6,494 bases of DNA from CAVQHY01 sp963712465 (GTDB lineage: Bacteria; Actinomycetota; Thermoleophilia; Gaiellales; Gaiellaceae): positions 1-6,494 of the forward strand of contig CAVQHY010000009.1 of the NCBI GenBank assembly GCA_963712465.1. The letters are read 5' to 3'. Shown in pieces: positions 5,192 to 6,494 of this stretch. Position 1 is the first letter of the stretch. The number at the start of each line of letters is the position of its first letter. The position numbers were made by a program, and so were the translations under genes. The notes below the pieces were generated by a model. It was not told the origin of the DNA. It did no database searches and saw only the letters and a list, made by a program, of their open reading frames with translations.

Positions 5192-6494
5192 CCGAGCTCT
5201 TCGGCATCCCGATGGGGACGGTTCTCGTCGTCCTCATGGGCGCGCTCGTGGTCGCGCTCGTCGTGCTCGGCGTTCTCGCGCTGCGGCATCCCGTGCTGGT
5301 GAAGCTCGGCGTGCGGAATGTCGGCCGTCGCCGCGGGCGGACGTCGCTGATCGTGCTGGGCCTCATGCTCGGCACGGCGATCGTTGCGGTCGCGCTGACG
5401 ACCGGCGACACGATGAGCCATACGATCCGCTCGGCGGCCGTCTCCTCCCTCGGGGACACCGACGAGCTCGTGTCGGCGAAGGGAGCCGACGTCCAGCTCG
5501 GCACCGGCCTGGGCGCCGCCACCGGCATCGAGTACTTCGACGAGTCCGTCGTCGACACGATCGACGCGCGGCTGGCCGGCTCCGATCTTGTCGACGGCGT
5601 CACGCCCGCGATCATCGAGCAGGTTGCCGTTCAGGCGCCCGCCCAACGTCAGACCGAGCCCAGGGTGACGCTCTTCGCCGCCGACCCGGCGCGCATGGAA
5701 GGCTTCGGCTCGATTGATGGGACCGATGGGGAAGTCTCCCTCGCCCAGCTCGGGAGCGGCGAGGTCTTCCTGAACGCCGACGCGGCGGACGAGCTCGACG
5801 TTGCGCCCGGCGACCGGATCCTGATCTTCGCCGGCCACCAGCCCGCACGTGCGACGGTGCGCGACGTCGTTCGGTACGAGGGCGCCGGCACCACGGACGC
5901 CGCTCTCCTCATGCCGCTCGCCGACGCACAGGCGTTTCTCGGCAGGCTCGGCGAAGTGCGCCACGTCCTCATCTCCAACCGCGGCGGTCCCACGAGCGGT
6001 GCGGGGTTGACCGACCAGGTCGTCGACCGGCTCGAGCCCACGCTCACGCCGCTCGGCCTCGACGTCGACCCGTCGAAGCAGGACGCGATCGAGGCGGCCG
6101 ACGTCGCCGGCACCACCTTCATGGCGTTCTTCACGACGTTCGGGTCGTTCTCGATCGCCGCCGGGATCCTGCTCATCTTCCTCGTCTTCGTCATGCTGGC
6201 GGCGGAGCGGCGCGGCGAGCTCGGCATCGCGCGGGCGATCGGGACGCGACGCGGCCACCTGGTCGAGACATTCACCTTCGAGGGAGCCGCGTACGACCTC
6301 GTCGCGGCCCTCGTCGGCGCGCTCATCGGCGCGGGCGTGGCGTTCCTCATGGTTCTCGTGCTGGCACACGCCTTCAGCACGGTGGGAGGCGGTCTCGAGA
6401 TCGAGTACGCGGCCACTCCCCGCAGCCTGGCGATCGCCTTCGCGCTCGGCGTGCTCCTGACGCTCACAGTCGTGGCCTTCTCCGCCTGGCGGGT
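5188..6494 (+). CDS. ABC transporter permease, FtsX/MacB type (3' end outside window)
   Basis: 435 residues in view, still open at the edge. GTG 5188 overlaps the stop of the upstream gene (GTGA), so coupling is likely. An N-terminal helix (about 9-32) is followed by LVKLGVRNVGRRRGRTSLIV and a second helix (about 53-71), the standard FtsX entry; then a large extracytoplasmic region (about 73-308) with the MacB_PCD-like pattern, including GEVFLN and the LDVAPGDRI turn. The FtsX core starts at about 311 with helices at 318-338 and 366-393. Between them is AAERRGELGIARAIGTRRGH (338-357), the coupling segment that contacts the ATPase. Long actinobacterial permeases usually have a second FtsX repeat after this point, so perhaps half the protein is missing. 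It forms the membrane part of a mechanotransmission ABC system with the ATPase; the substrate is unknown. Confidence 0.92.
   Translation, partial: MTELFGIPMGTVLVVLMGALVVALVVLGVLALRHPVLVKLGVRNVGRRRGRTSLIVLGLMLGTAIVAVALTTGDTMSHTIRSAAVSSLGDTDELVSAKGADVQLGTGLGAATGIEYFDESVVDTIDARLAGSDLVDGVTPAIIEQVAVQAPAQRQTEPRVTLFAADPARMEGFGSIDGTDGEVSLAQLGSGEVFLNADAADELDVAPGDRILIFAGHQPARATVRDVVRYEGAGTTDAALLMPLADAQAFLGRLGEVRHVLISNRGGPTSGAGLTDQVVDRLEPTLTPLGLDVDPSKQDAIEAADVAGTTFMAFFTTFGSFSIAAGILLIFLVFVMLAAERRGELGIARAIGTRRGHLVETFTFEGAAYDLVAALVGALIGAGVAFLMVLVLAHAFSTVGGGLEIEYAATPRSLAIAFALGVLLTLTVVAFSAWR

Noticed and set aside
5152..6369. 405-codon minus-strand open frame, and the 1853-3061 minus-strand frame
   Set aside because: Both are antisense to recognisable proteins (permease; oxidase, cupin and exported protein), low in complexity and charged, with no domain or ribosome site.
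1..6494. CRISPR array, insertion sequence or phage genes
   Set aside because: No spaced direct repeats, terminal inverted repeats, transposase, integrase or phage structural motifs were seen on either strand.

Overview
The window is high-GC, densely coded DNA with G/C-rich third positions, several GTG starts, at least two genes that look leaderless (a TAnnnT -10 box 6-9 bases before the start codon and no Shine-Dalgarno) and long spurious antisense ORFs. This fits an actinobacterium-like lineage; a deep-branching soil group such as Thermoleophilia is a guess from style, not a marker-based assignment. I see no CRISPR array, transposase, prophage gene or complete RNA gene.

Layout. (1) A minus-strand metal-binding cupin (1-491, open at the left edge) closely matches the Mn-dependent hydroxynitrile-lyase-type cupins. 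It is divergent from (2) a plus-strand pair: a 475-aa FAD-dependent amine/amino-acid oxidase of the DAO/PuuB type (585-2012) and a small Cupin_3/DUF861 protein (2012-2365) that share the A of a TGATG junction. The divergent gap carries an inverted repeat next to a -10 box. (3) A hairpin at 2366-2388 closes that operon. One base later a good sigma70-like promoter (TTGACC, 17 bases, TAGGCT) drives a 207-aa exported protein with a beta-sandwich-like domain, five cysteines and His-rich ends (2441-3064). (4) Two four-helix membrane proteins (3115-3594, 3598-4074), three bases apart, follow a probable leaderless promoter. (5) After a 96-base gap rich in potential hairpins comes a MacB/LolD-type ABC exporter operon: ATPase (4171-4899), a small ABM-like dimeric alpha-beta barrel protein (4874-5191) and an FtsX/MacB-type permease (5188 to the right edge, incomplete). 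All three genes overlap, so they are almost certainly one translationally coupled transcript.

How they work together. The oxidase and its cupin partner probably act on a small amine or amino acid; no transporter or other polyamine gene is present to fix the substrate. The ATPase and permease form a type VII (mechanotransmission) ABC system. The small protein between them is the least expected element. No gene set in view makes a clearly new system. The best leads are the ABM-like protein inside the ABC operon, the hydroxynitrile-lyase-type cupin with an abnormal C-terminus, and the unassigned exported protein.
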